A stretch of DNA of 64,000 nucleotides from Venturia oleaginea (lineage: Eukaryota > Ascomycota > Dothideomycetes > Venturiales > Venturiaceae): positions 930,001-994,000 of the forward strand of contig JABMLP010000006.1 of assembly GCA_013176395.1 (NCBI GenBank), in the 5' to 3' direction. The position numbers were made by a program, and so were the translations under genes. The first letter of the stretch is position 1. Each line of letters begins with the position of its first letter. The notes beneath the pieces are model-generated. The model was not told the origin of the DNA, did no database searches, and saw nothing but the letters and a program-made list of their open reading frames with translations. Positions 31,665 to 42,561 of the stretch are shown here, one piece after another.

Positions 31665-34399
31665 GGTGATGTGTGGTTTTGGAGAAAGTAAACTGGTCGC
31701 TTGGAGGTATGCCTAGGTAGTATAACAGAGTGCGCCAAGGATGAAAAGGTTGATTGTTGCAGAGCGGCAAGCCAAGGCAAGTTGATACTTGTGCTGGCGA
31801 CACAAGATGCGTGATGCCGGCACCCGTGGTTTGCAAGCTGAATTACGTTAACCATGAAGTGGTAGCAAGATGGGATTCGTGTACCGACGACGTGTTGCCC
31901 AGAAAGGACTATTAGTATAAAGGTAAAAGTATCGACATGGTGAAAAAATATGATATCTTGGTGTTGGTGGCGGAGGTGGTTGTAGATGGGAGATGTCGAA
32001 GTGCCAACCTCCAAGGAAAGTCTATTTGTGGTGATGTCGTGAAGTAAATGTGCGGATGCTGGCAGGTGTCAGAGGTGATAGTCGATAGATATGGGTGGCA
32101 GCATTGGCATACTCAATGGTTCTTAGCACCAAGTGCTTGTCCTTGTCGAATGCTAGTTGCGTGGGATATCGGCGAGCAGTGTGCAGCGTACAGCGTGCCT
32201 GTTGGGCTCTGGACGGCAATGTGCTATAGGTCACTCACTCTCGACGCGCAGCACTCCTGCAACAGCCAGACGGCCACGGCGAACGACGCTATAAACGCTG
32301 GAAGAAGTGTGGGAATTCAGAGTAAGTTGTTTGTGAGTAGAGAAGGAGAGCAGAGCCGTGTCGGGACTCGCTCTGTTCTAATGAGGCGCGCGATGCGCGG
32401 GTTGAGACTTGCAGTGGGGACTGCGAACCAGCAAATTCTGGCAAATTCTACTGTGCTGTGCTGTGCTGATGCTGACTCCTGAGCGAGTACGGAGATGCAT
32501 TACGTGCTTGCGTTCACTTGCCGAAACCACACCCCTTCTGCTTGCGGGGGACCCCTCTGCTGGAACGGCTGTATGTAGGTACACCCTTCTGAATAGCTGT
32601 ATGTGCTGGAATGACTCTCTTGGCCAACCGTTGCGAGTCTTGTTCTTCATCAAGCATGCAACACCATCATAAGCATCTGTCGCTAACGCACGCCCCGTGA
32701 GAGACAAGTTCCTCGGGCCATTGCAGGGCCTACAGGGCAGCCATTCGCCCAAACAAATGCCTCAGACCTGCAAGCTCGGTTTAGACGCGCTCAGTTGCCC
32801 ATGGAAAGGTCGCCCCTCATCATTTTGGTGGGTTGAGAATAAATGACTATTTATGGGGACGGAACAACTACTGAGACCTCTACTTGAAGATACCGCGACT
32901 GTGACCGTCACTGTGCAACAAAAAATGCTCACCGCTTGATTACACGTGCTATCAGATGCCGGACAATCTCCCTTCTCCGCGCTTCTGATGCAATCACGAC
33001 GGCGCTGGAATCGTAGCGACCTGCCTGACGGGGCCTGGAGACGGTACCTTCTATACACACAACCAGTCATGCGAACATAGCAGACCGCATGCCTTCCACG
33101 TCCCTGTCCCTGTCCCTGTCGCATCTACTCTCGGGGCCATCCCGCTTGCACCCAGTGACCAAGAGATCTCAACAGGCATACGCTACCTTGATGAGGCATG
33201 GTACGTCGTCCAAGACCTTTCAACAGGCGCCCTATCCGTTTCCCATCGTCTTGGTCTTCTTGGACATCTCCGTTCAAAGCACTGCATGCAATATGCAGGC
33301 TTCTCCGCGACATTCGTCTGATTAAGCGCCCCTCGGTCCATCTAGAGCCTGGAAATATATATTGCATCGTGCCATCGTGGGATCGCAGATTGTGCCCAGT
33401 ACCGGCCATGATTGGTCGTCTAGCCCTCAATTACTTACTCACGCGGAACCCAAATACAACATTCCAATCTAATCGTCGATCCTCCAAGGCTCGACTCGCT
33501 CGAGGAACGAAGAACTCTTGGGATTCCAAACAATCGGGATGCCGCGCAGCAACTATCAAAGCACCACTCGACAGCTGATGCCGATTTGCTCTCCTTTCGT
33601 GCATCCTACAAATCTAAAACGGTGCGGATCCGCCAAGTTGATCATCTGTAAGTGAAAACAGGATCGTCTTTATTCAATCGTCCAACCTCTCTTTTTGGAA
33701 AGACCGACTCCTCTCATTTTTGTTGAATCTTGGCTGAGCCAGAAGTGTGTCTGAGTCTGAGATTGTGCCGTCGTTGCCCTTCGACAAAGACCCAAGCGCA
33801 ACGAGATGCCTCATCTCCGGGACGACTGGATGATACTTGGCGTGGGTGGTCGCAGTTGCGGTCGTACGTACCTGCGTCGTAGTCATTTGCTGAGACGAAG
33901 AGGACACGACCATCTACTGGTGTTTGGCGAACACTGCCAAGTTGTTGAACTGTATAGCAGTGGCGGTGCTACTGCGACACGTACGCCACTACCTCGATCT
34001 TCTTGATTTTGCCTCCTTTTGACAGGATTTCGTACGTCTGTCGGTCGCATTTTCGTTGCTTCATAGAGTCATGCTGAAGACATCGAAGCGACGTGGACAA
34101 CGCTAGGTACCCAGATCTCCACGCAGCCGGATTTTGTAACCACGATTGCAGCCCGAATCCGCTGTTGAACACTTTGCCAAGTCACTAATTTGTCAGTAAC
34201 TACGTGTCACAGTGGCTTTGAGATCGATATCGTCCAGTTTCTAGCCACTTCAGCAAATTATTACGCCAGAAATTCGTTCTCCAATTGGGGTTCAGGTATT
34301 GCTAAGGATTAGAGAATAGGTAATCCCAGTGTGGCGTCAAAAAGAAATGAATGAACGCCTGTCCGGAGCCCGAAAAGTGTGGATTACCGCGCCCAGAAA
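31665..34399. other. Long stretch without a supported gene
   Basis: About 2.7 kb. Open frames on both strands (32048-32482, 32762-33124, 33198-33578) lack domains and overlap on opposite strands. Small simple repeats occur at 32450-32470 (CTGTG) and 33100-33120 (TCCCTG). One copy of the hairpin-type repeat lies near 34219-34275. The first part is the probable promoter of the DUF2457 gene. Confidence 0.45.
34219..34275. repeat. Hairpin-type repeat copy, reversed
   Basis: The segment GAGATCGATATCGTCCAGTT, then TCTAGCCA and GCCAGAAATTC, matches the reverse complement of the copy in the csn1 intron, including the GATATCG flank. Confidence 0.45.
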
Positions 34400-34759
34400 C
34401 TACACGATCACAGAATATTCTCGAAAAGAAGGCTTGGTTGTAGTAGACTGCGTCATTGTACATGAGGTCTCACCAACCACCAGCACGTCTCGCGATACTC
34501 CTCCCCTCGGGCCTCGGTCGTCCGAAAAGGCGACAGCCTTACCATCTTCCCTCATGCATAAACCGCTTTTAGGAGACAAATCAAAACCTGTCATTGCAAG
34601 ATTGTGGAATACGGCTAGATCGTACGGCCTTTTCTCTAAAGTCACTGGATGTGAAGGTATCTTTGGTGCGTTGGACGACAGTGGAGGTGGGGTTGGAAAT
34701 GTGCTTTTAGTCATCTCCTGTGCTACGCTTCTGTACAGATTCAAATTCGAGCAGGTCAT
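34400..34759 (-). CDS. Possible small hypothetical protein
   Basis: A 119-codon frame with an ATG (MTCSNLNLYRSVAQEM), no recognisable domain and a serine/threonine/proline-rich makeup. It overlaps an open frame on the other strand (34329-34883). The codon pattern looks acceptable but there is no other support. Confidence 0.22.
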   Translation of the reverse strand: MTCSNLNLYRSVAQEMTKSTFPTPPPLSSNAPKIPSHPVTLEKRPYDLAVFHNLAMTGFDLSPKSGLCMREDGKAVAFSDDRGPRGGVSRDVLVVGETSCTMTQSTTTKPSFREYSVIV

Positions 34760-35299
34760 TGTCCTCGGTTTGCGTAGGCGAGGGGGCGAGAGTTCTTATA
34801 GTTGGTTCATCCGAGCTTGGTGTGTTCGGGTACGGACTCGGAGTCTCTGGATAGATTTGTATTGGTTTCTTTGTTGTTTGTGACACACCTCTCTCTTCGG
34901 CTTTCTTTATGGTATGTCATTGATTTTTACTAGCTTTTTACAGCTTTACGGATTTCGTAGACAAGCGATTTGGACTCGTATCTTTTGAAGTGGCAGAAAT
35001 GCTCCTTTAGCAGGTATTGAGGTTAGAGGTCATACAGAATGTATCTTACTAATGCAGAATACGGGACGAGGTATGATTTCCGATACACTTTTTCGAATCC
35101 TACACGCCCTCCCCTTCGACTTTCTACACCTCGCCCTCTCTTACTACTCGTACCTCGGCAAGAAGAGTCTCTATCATAGCCCGCATCATACGTTTACTCC
35201 CAGGGTTATATACATACATGTATTATTAGTATGTGTGTAATCCGTGTCTATAATACATTCTTCACACTTCCACCCCGTCCCATCCACGAGTTCATCTCT
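34760..35299. other. Intergenic, no gene seen
   Basis: AT-rich, with no frame of note. It holds the 3' flank of the OXNAD1-like gene. Confidence 0.45.
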
Positions 35300-36532
35300 T
35301 CACCACCATTTCTCACAATAAACCCTCGCGCCCTGCTCCTCCAAAAACGCCACAACCTCATCCGTCATCCTCGGCGGCCCACAAATGAAACAAGTTGTTT
35401 TTCGCAAGGTAGCTTTTTCTTTTGTGCCGAGGGCTTGGAGGAGATCGGAGTGGGCTATTCGGCCGTGGTGCAACTTGTCTATGCCTCCATTTGCGTAGCT
35501 ACCGCTTTCTACGCTCGCTCCATCTTGCTTTCCGGTGATGAAAAGTTCGAGGTTTATTCGGTCGGGATGTTTTGAGATGATCTCCTGGAGGCGATCGTGA
35601 AATAAGATTTCGTTGGCGGGCGAGGAGGATAGGTCGTGTTTCACAGAGTAGAGGAATTGGATTTGCGGTATTTGGGTGGTGGATGTTGAGGAGATGTGGG
35701 TGAGCATACTTATTAGGGGACTGCGGGTCATTCTCGTCAACTGTCTCCTCTTGACTTCTGACTTGGTGCCCTACGATCTATACGACTCCGTGATGGTTGG
35801 GAAACGGTAGAGGGAGGAACTTACTTTATTCCAACACCGCCCGCAACAAAGACGACTTTCTCTATTTCTTTCTCGTCGATGTCAACAGGGGGCCAGATGA
35901 AGCTTCCGCCTACTCTGACTAGTAGTTCGCTGTTCAAGATGAGCGATGGAGGTTGCCACAGCCATTTTGCCGGAGGGTTTGTTGATTTCTGGACGGCGAG
36001 TTCGAGATAGGGTGTTTTGTTGGTCGGCGAGACTTGGGCTTGAGATGGCATTGAGGTTAAGGTGAAGCCGCCAGCTTTTGGGAGACCGGGGATTAGGACA
36101 TCGAGCCATTGGCCTGGGTGGAACTGGGACGTGTCAGCGGGGGACAGAATGAAAAGGGATACCGCTCGGTAGAAAAGGTAAAGAACGAAGAGAACAAAGC
36201 AGTCGAATCGATATTTGTATTCCAGAGAAGATGTTGAGAATGAGATGAATTTGATCAAAAAGAAGGCGGAAAAAATACTGGTAGAATTCGAGTCGGCTCA
36301 CCTTTACACCCTTCTCTCTACTCAGTATTGAAAGCTTGAACAACTTGATATCATGATTCACTTGCTGGATCTCAGACAAGACTACAGGATGGATTTCGCC
36401 CTGCCTCGGTTCTTTGACAGTCCGATCCTCATGAGGAAGATTGGCCCGAACGGTTGCCATTGTACGACTAGGTATTGACCTCCAAATGGACCTGACAGGT
36501 GAACTGCAGCGGAGTGTTCGACAGAGGAACAT
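35300..36532 (-). CDS. Mitochondrial OXNAD1-like flavin/NAD oxidoreductase
   Basis: Three exons: 36532-36302, 36123-35825 and 35720-35300, about 316 residues. The N-terminus MFLCRTLRCSSPVRSIWRSI is rich in Arg/Ser without acidic residues, a likely mitochondrial presequence; a second Met (MATVRANLP, 36460) could give a cytosolic form. The FAD-binding half has FHPGQWLDVLIPG and GGFTLTSMPS (usual RxYS/T-type motif weak). The NAD-binding half has VVFVAGGVGINPLISM (AGGVGINP). The end CFICGPPRMTD ... VYCEKWW matches the ferredoxin-reductase-type C-terminus. I chose the third acceptor at 35721 because it creates GVGINPLIS; two upstream AGs (after GAGACAG and GACGAG) would give a stop or a longer form. 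Intron 1 is 178 nt. It is divergent from the lipase-like gene at 36732. Confidence 0.82.
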
Positions 36533-36731
36533 GTTGCTTGATGATGTACTTGATGTCTATGCAATATAAAGAGACATTGAAGGCAACGATGATTGGTGCT
36601 TGACTTATCCCTGCCATTATCACATGGACCTCAGAATGATCCATCCATAACTTCATGCATCCCCATCCCCAAGGCTTCGTGTGTCGCCTTCGAGCTTACT
36701 ATCTCACCCTCATAATCATTATTCAATAATC
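36533..36731. promoter_or_regulatory. Compact divergent promoter
   Basis: Only 199 bp separate the start codons of the oxidoreductase (minus) and the alpha/beta hydrolase (plus), so the two genes must share or overlap promoter elements. CT-rich runs lie at 36690-36715 on the plus strand. No specific site is assigned. Confidence 0.4.
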
Positions 36732-37808
36732 ATGCCTGACATCCAAACAGAAGAGGGCTGGCACACGCTCGAAGACGGCCACAAGCTGTATACCAAAATA
36801 TGGAAGGTAAACATCAGCCGACTTTCTGACGAGGGCTCAAAGACTAACACGTACTTGCACAGACGAACGAAGCCCCAAAGGCCCGTATGGTCTTCGTTCA
36901 CGGCTTCAGTGATCACTGTGATACAGCCCTCTTCCTCCGCCACGAACCTGCTGACTCGCGACACAGGCAACGCCTACAACGAGTTCTTTCCTACCCTCGC
37001 CTCCAGAGGCATCCAAGTGCACGCCTTTGATCAGCGTGGATGGGGCCGCTCCGTTCAGAACGCCAAGCAGAAGGGCCTTACAGGGCCAACGCCTACCGTT
37101 CTCGCCGATATTACCTCGTTCATCAAACCTCTCATTCCCTCGCCCGAACCTTTATTCCTGTTCGGCCACTCGATGGGTGGCGCAGAGGTCGCCATGTATA
37201 CAGCCAAGGGTGACAAGGACATACATAAGCATATCAGGGGATACATACTGGATGCGCCATTTATAGCCATCCACCCAAACTCCAAGCCTTCTGCGATTAC
37301 CGTAGCGGTAGGCCGAGTGGCAGGCCGCCTTCTTCCACACAGGCAGCTCTTAAACAAGCTAAACGCAGAGTTCATCTGCCGTGATGTCAAGATACAAAAG
37401 CAGTATGAGGCTGATCCGTTTTGTCATGACACTGGTACGCTGGAAGGACTCGCAGGTATGCTCGACCGCGCTGCTGAGCTTCATGGAGGCAAGTTCAGGG
37501 TCCCGCACGATGCGGGCGAAGGCGGTAAGACGAGGATGCTTATTGGACATGGCACTTCGGATTTGGTGTGCGATGTTGAGTCTACTAAGAAGTTCTACGA
37601 GAGGATGAGTCATGTGGAGGATAAAGAGCTCAAACTGTACGAGGGGTGGTATCATCAATGTGAGGTCGCAGCTCGAAAGTGAAGAGACTGCTGCTAACAA
37701 CCAACAGTACATGCTGAGCCCACTCCGGATAAGGAGGCGTATATGGACGATGTTGTCTCTTGGATCATGAGGCGAGCGGAGCCGAGTACGGTAAGATCAA
37801 AACTCTGA
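36732..37808 (+). CDS. Alpha/beta hydrolase, monoacylglycerol lipase-like
   Basis: Four exons: 36732-36806, 36863-36917, 36967-37659 and 37708-37808, about 307 residues. Translation runs MPDIQTEEGWHTLEDGHKL, then MVFVHGFSDHCNAYNEFF (oxyanion HG), VHAFDQRGWGRS, the nucleophile elbow LFGHSMGGAEVA, the acid region HGTSDLVCD, and YHQLHAEPTPDKEAY with the catalytic His after the last intron. This is the serine aminopeptidase S33 / monoglyceride lipase layout (Yju3 type). The exons are short and the introns 49-56 nt, so an uninterrupted open frame reads through two introns and loses the HGFSDHC block. After Thr (37790) the sequence is GTAAGA: unspliced it ends VRSKL-stop at 37808; spliced to CACAG at 37855, the next codon is TAA, ending at 37858. 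Confidence 0.85.
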
Positions 37809-38630
37809 TAACGCCCTGACAATGAATAATGTCTGATTTCTGAACTGCTTCACAGTAATATCGCGCTTGCCAAATATGTGCCCTTGTTTTAAACTCTTAA
37901 AGTGCTGCTTGGTTCTGCTGTACGAGGATGCGAACCTGAGCAACTTAGGTCTCCACTCCTATTGACTATTTGCAGTTGAAGAAACGTGATTCGGCTGCAC
38001 TCAAAAAGCGTTGGGACTCCTAATCTGGACGTTGCGGAACTGCGATCTTATTTACCAAACTTTCGTCCGTTGGTTTCTGGATGCCGTTACCGCTCTTTCC
38101 CCGTGCTTTCATAACACTGAAGCGCCTTGAGATTATTGAGCCTCGACTTGTGGCTATCAACTTGTGGGAGTCTTCGAGTTGTAGCCACCGGAAATTTCAT
38201 TGATCTCGACATCAGCAGAAGCGTGATGGACTGTAGAGCTAATTGTGTGGAAAACAGAACTGCGACAACGGATACGCTGTAGTTTTCCAAACTTTCCTGC
38301 CAAAAAATGTGTCTTTGCTCACCGGTGAATGGCGGGATCTGATTGAGTGACCCTGGTTGTGTGAGCAACGGTGGTAACTTTCTCGCTAATTTCTACGACT
38401 GTGGTGTTAATCAGCTCGTCCCACGAACTGCACACCTTTTATTGCGTCGCAGCTTTTACCTCTCTTTCGCTTCAACTACACGTCCAGCCAATACGTCAGT
38501 TCTCCTACTGACCAGCCAGCACGACCTTGCATTCAGCCATCCGCAACCAGACCAAAGGCGACCTCGTCGGCTCCCATCGCTAACGAGGAGCAAACGATTT
38601 TCTCCAGTACTTCGAACTCGTTGGTCAGCC
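37809..38630. other. Intergenic and promoter of the large acidic protein
   Basis: No gene recognised. The region near 38440-38500 is CT-rich with CAAC-type sequence, a plausible start region for the gene at 38631. The open frame continues upstream of 38631 without an ATG. Confidence 0.4.
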
Positions 38631-41600
38631 ATGCTCAGCGAGACCAAATGGGTTATGAAGGAAGGATATTTCGGCACTATCCTAGGACCTTACTCTGGGC
38701 GTCAGATGCACGAATGGTACATGCAGATCTACTTGCATTGTCATTATCTTCGTAGCATATTGATTGCGAGAGTCGAAGACATGGGGCACGGGTTCGCAAT
38801 AGAGGGGACACATGGAAGGCCCAAACATGGAGAATTCGAATTCCTCCATCTGCTTGAGAGTCGCATAGGAAATGCTCTCTCGCCATTCCAAATTCATGCA
38901 CTACCACCAATAATGTTTTCGACAACACCGAGAGAGCACAGTCCATTCGTGGTTCCACGACAACGCAACGGCGCTCAACCACCCACCGCAAACCAGTCTC
39001 CGAGCTTCGGCACAAGGTCGTATATCGATATCGGACAACAAATTGATTGGGATCGAACTCGACAGAAGGAGGCAAAATTTATTACTATGCAGAAAGAATA
39101 TCTTGCACAACAGCAGTTATTCCTCAAGCCAGTTCCCGCAGCAAGCCCATCACAGGGCGGTCTACAGCTCAACTACCAGGGCAGCAGATATGCGCCACAG
39201 CCAAACCATCAAACCAATAGAAGTATGGCTTGGAAGAAAGAGCATATGGCTACCCAGAATGAGCGCCTCGCCGAACAGGAGCTATCTTGGAATCCCGTTA
39301 CTGGTGTGTCTTCTCATCAAAGAGCTGCTGGACTGATTTCGAATTCTCAGACAGCGAGTGAGGCATTTGAGGCGAGACTTGAAGCCCATGCGAAAGCTCC
39401 TGCAGCAGGCAGCCTCAAGTCCGAAGACAGAGAAGCGCGCCTCAACTCAGAAAAAGTGTGTCATCAGAACGATATCTCTGAAGACTTGGGCGGTGCGCAG
39501 CGGATCCCATTTCGAACAAGGACGAATCAACAAATCGTAGCGAGTATGTTATCTCAGGAATCAGATGACCAGCCACCACCCAAGCCGAATCATGCAACCA
39601 AGCCGGTCGAGATTGCTAGGACGAATGAATCAGCTACTGTCATGGAACAGCGATTCGATGCATTTGAGCGAGAAGCCGATTTCGCAATTTCGCGGCTACA
39701 GAAACAGATAGATCAGGGATCGATGAAGCCTGGTGACGAGATTAATGCATTGAGCGTTATCGCCCAGTTGAATCTCCAGAAGAAAGCTCGAACCATTAAG
39801 CCTCAACCACACCCTCATCACGAAGTGTCCCTTGACTTCGGTCCCGAGGTGGTGTTTGCCGCCCGTGAAGCAAGTCCGATAAAAGAGCCTATTTTGGGAC
39901 GCCGGAATGCGATGTCACGTACTCCCGAGGACTATCCCCTGGCCAAACGTTTCAAAATCGCAGACCAGTGTTCTGCAGCACCAAAGAGTACAAATGCCCC
40001 ATGCGCCTCTTCAAGAATCTCGGCTCCTGTTTCATCTGCGGTTCTCATCGAGGATGAGATGGCATTTTCTCTTGCTCAGACACAAGCCGAAATAACCCCA
40101 GCAAAACAGCGAAGTCGTTCTCCGGAAGCTCAAGAGCAGCTCGCCAGCCCCCAGTCTGAGCAGAGGATGGATCCGAGGATGGACAGCTCTACAGCACAAG
40201 GTTTTCGTCGATCTCGGCAAGAGCAACACCTCGGTGAGACCCTCTACAGGAAGGTTCAAGAACTGCAGCACCAACTTGCGGGCAAGATCACCGGCATGTT
40301 GATCGAGTTGAAACATGCTCAGGTAGTGAGACTCACCGAGGATGCGGCCTACCTCCGCCGCAAAGTCGCCGAAGCGTATGATGTCTACGAGGACTATGTG
40401 AAGAACAATCATTCCACCAAGGAGAATCTTCGTCAGACTTTGAATCCCATGATTCGCGAACAGCTAGGCTCTGAAATTGAGCTCGCTCGTGTGGTCACCA
40501 ATGTCGTACTTGAGATGGACAATGCTGCGATCTTTGACCTACTTATTGATAATACTGCTCTCGGCAGGAAGGTCGTTGAGATTGCTGGAGATTACGATGA
40601 AGACGGCTTGTTGAGGTCTGGCGCAGATGCACTCAAGAGTACGACAATGTTAGGTTCGATGGACTCCGATGAGAAAGACTGCTCCGAGCAAGGAGACTGC
40701 TCGGACGAAGAATGCTCGGAAGAAGAGAATACCCTAAAAGACGAAGAAGAGTGTTCTGACGAAGAATTTTCTGACGAAGAATGCTCTGACGAAGAAGAAA
40801 AAATGACAGACAGACAAGATCGCAATGTGGCTGTCTGCAGGAGTTTGTCTCAAGAACTTCCAGCTCTGACAGCCGAGGTCATCTGGAGAATGGATGGGGA
40901 ACCATTTCCCAAATCAATTCTCAATGCTGATTGCATCGACACCGAATTACCTGATTGGATCAGCACCTGGTGGGAGCTGAAAGACTATATGGCCATGAAG
41001 GCAGAATGTGGCATATGTGTCAAGGCCAAGATGCGACAAGTCTTGTCGCTTCAGGAGGACTGCTATGTGAGGCAACGGTCAGAGAAGCAACAGAAAGAAC
41101 GAATTGAGGTTTGTCTAGAACGCGAGGGAGTCGAGCATTCGCCATCATGTCAACCACCCCCAGCCATCGAAGAGGATAATGAACATTTCGGAGACGTCAT
41201 TCCAGCGCAAGAGGACATTCGGGAAGAGAATGTCTATTCCAAATATCGCCAAGACGCTGTCGATGAGCAGGATCCTACTCCGCTGGAATTCGAAGAGCCC
41301 GAGTGTGATGACGACAAGGATGCGATGTTTGCTGCTCCGCGACAGAAGGATGAGATCGACCCTGCTGCTACGTTGCCTACTGTCGTTGATTTGCCGACTG
41401 CCGCTACATCGCCTGCAGTGACAGGAAGCCCATATAAGTGGAGCGGTCACGATGTGTCGAAAGGTCCACTCTGGGATGTACCAATAAGCCATGAAAACAA
41501 CGCCGGTACTCGAGTCGAGACGTCGAGATACTTTGCGACACCTGCCTCGTTGATGGAAATGCATTCGTTATCGAATAAATCGTCTGGAAGATTTGACAAA

Positions 41601-42425
41601 TATATTCCGTCACCGCCGATTAAGCCAAGCAGCTCATTTGTTCGTTTCAGGCGATCCGTTTCAGAGGGAAGTAATTATCCGGAGGAGGTCTCATCACGCT
41701 TCAATGGTTTCGGAGTGATGTTGTCTCCACCTTTTTCTGTACCCGCTGAAAGAGAAGTTGATGTTTCTCCCCTGTCAGCCCAGTCCGGCCGTTCTCCCTT
41801 TCCATCTACTTGCTTTGAATCCGATCCCGCTGAGTTTCCTTACGGTCCTGATGACGCCGAAAGAAGTACGAGTCCTGCCGATCTCCAATTCAGCTGGATC
41901 GATGAGCCGGAAGAATTGAACGTCCCGATGCATGGTGTTGGTACAGAGAAACTGCAAGAGTCAAAGGTCGATACTGCACATGGGAGGATGCCATCCGTTG
42001 ATTTCAACTTTAGATTCCCGGATCCACAGTTTGAAGTCGCGGCTTCCACATGTAAACCCGTGGATCCTCAACTCGATAACGTTGCTAAGATTGTAGGAGA
42101 TACTTCTGTGCCTAGAACTACCTCCATGACCCTCCACACCCCAGCTTCCATACGCAAAACCAGTAATATCGAAGAGGCTAGCGATAGTAAGTGGTTCAAG
42201 CACAAGAGAGGGCGGTCGATTATTGATATAGATTTCCCTGCCTTCCCAACGGATACCCCGGTCGAGAGGGGAGGTGAGATAGTGGACCGGGGCTCTGATG
42301 ATGATGGACAGACGGATTCGGAGTGGGACGTTATGGATGATATTGAGGTTAAGATTTCGGATGAGGAGAGGGAGAGAAATCAGGCGAAGACGGGATGGTT
42401 TGGGCGGGCGTTTGGGACCGCTTGA
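38631..42425 (+). CDS. Large acidic, mostly disordered hypothetical protein
   Basis: Single exon; ATG at 38631 is the first in the open frame, giving 1264 residues (MLSETKWVMKEGYFGTI). An alternative start at 38913 (MFSTTPREHSPFVVP) would remove 94 residues. It contains Gln-rich coiled-coil-like parts (FITMQKEYLAQQQLF, VMEQRFDAFEREADFAI), a helical middle part (VQELQHQLAGKITGMLIEL ... VAEAYDVYEDYVKNNHST), and a Cys/Asp/Glu repeat block near 40680-40800 (repeats of CSDEE/FSDEE coded by GACGAAGAA). Its end is DDIEVKISDEERERNQAKTG then WFGRAFGTA. No catalytic domain was recognised. It may be a cytoskeletal or nuclear scaffold (inference). The acidic repeat is at both DNA and protein level and could vary in length. 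Confidence 0.7.
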   Translation: MLSETKWVMKEGYFGTILGPYSGRQMHEWYMQIYLHCHYLRSILIARVEDMGHGFAIEGTHGRPKHGEFEFLHLLESRIGNALSPFQIHALPPIMFSTTPREHSPFVVPRQRNGAQPPTANQSPSFGTRSYIDIGQQIDWDRTRQKEAKFITMQKEYLAQQQLFLKPVPAASPSQGGLQLNYQGSRYAPQPNHQTNRSMAWKKEHMATQNERLAEQELSWNPVTGVSSHQRAAGLISNSQTASEAFEARLEAHAKAPAAGSLKSEDREARLNSEKVCHQNDISEDLGGAQRIPFRTRTNQQIVASMLSQESDDQPPPKPNHATKPVEIARTNESATVMEQRFDAFEREADFAISRLQKQIDQGSMKPGDEINALSVIAQLNLQKKARTIKPQPHPHHEVSLDFGPEVVFAAREASPIKEPILGRRNAMSRTPEDYPLAKRFKIADQCSAAPKSTNAPCASSRISAPVSSAVLIEDEMAFSLAQTQAEITPAKQRSRSPEAQEQLASPQSEQRMDPRMDSSTAQGFRRSRQEQHLGETLYRKVQELQHQLAGKITGMLIELKHAQVVRLTEDAAYLRRKVAEAYDVYEDYVKNNHSTKENLRQTLNPMIREQLGSEIELARVVTNVVLEMDNAAIFDLLIDNTALGRKVVEIAGDYDEDGLLRSGADALKSTTMLGSMDSDEKDCSEQGDCSDEECSEEENTLKDEEECSDEEFSDEECSDEEEKMTDRQDRNVAVCRSLSQELPALTAEVIWRMDGEPFPKSILNADCIDTELPDWISTWWELKDYMAMKAECGICVKAKMRQVLSLQEDCYVRQRSEKQQKERIEVCLEREGVEHSPSCQPPPAIEEDNEHFGDVIPAQEDIREENVYSKYRQDAVDEQDPTPLEFEEPECDDDKDAMFAAPRQKDEIDPAATLPTVVDLPTAATSPAVTGSPYKWSGHDVSKGPLWDVPISHENNAGTRVETSRYFATPASLMEMHSLSNKSSGRFDKYIPSPPIKPSSSFVRFRRSVSEGSNYPEEVSSRFNGFGVMLSPPFSVPAEREVDVSPLSAQSGRSPFPSTCFESDPAEFPYGPDDAERSTSPADLQFSWIDEPEELNVPMHGVGTEKLQESKVDTAHGRMPSVDFNFRFPDPQFEVAASTCKPVDPQLDNVAKIVGDTSVPRTTSMTLHTPASIRKTSNIEEASDSKWFKHKRGRSIIDIDFPAFPTDTPVERGGEIVDRGSDDDGQTDSEWDVMDDIEVKISDEERERNQAKTGWFGRAFGTA

Positions 42426-42561
42426 TTGGGATTGAGGGATTTAGTGGGATTATGGATGGGTTGTTTGTACTTTTGTGGATGCGGATGTTGAAGTACGTGC
42501 TCCTGAGGGTTTTCCTTGGATTGCTTAGTCGTCTTTAGTTTGGGGCTGCGCATAACTTATA

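Noticed and set aside
34329..34883. 184-codon open frame on the plus strand
   Set aside because: Overlaps a frame on the other strand, has no domains and lacks splice or promoter support.
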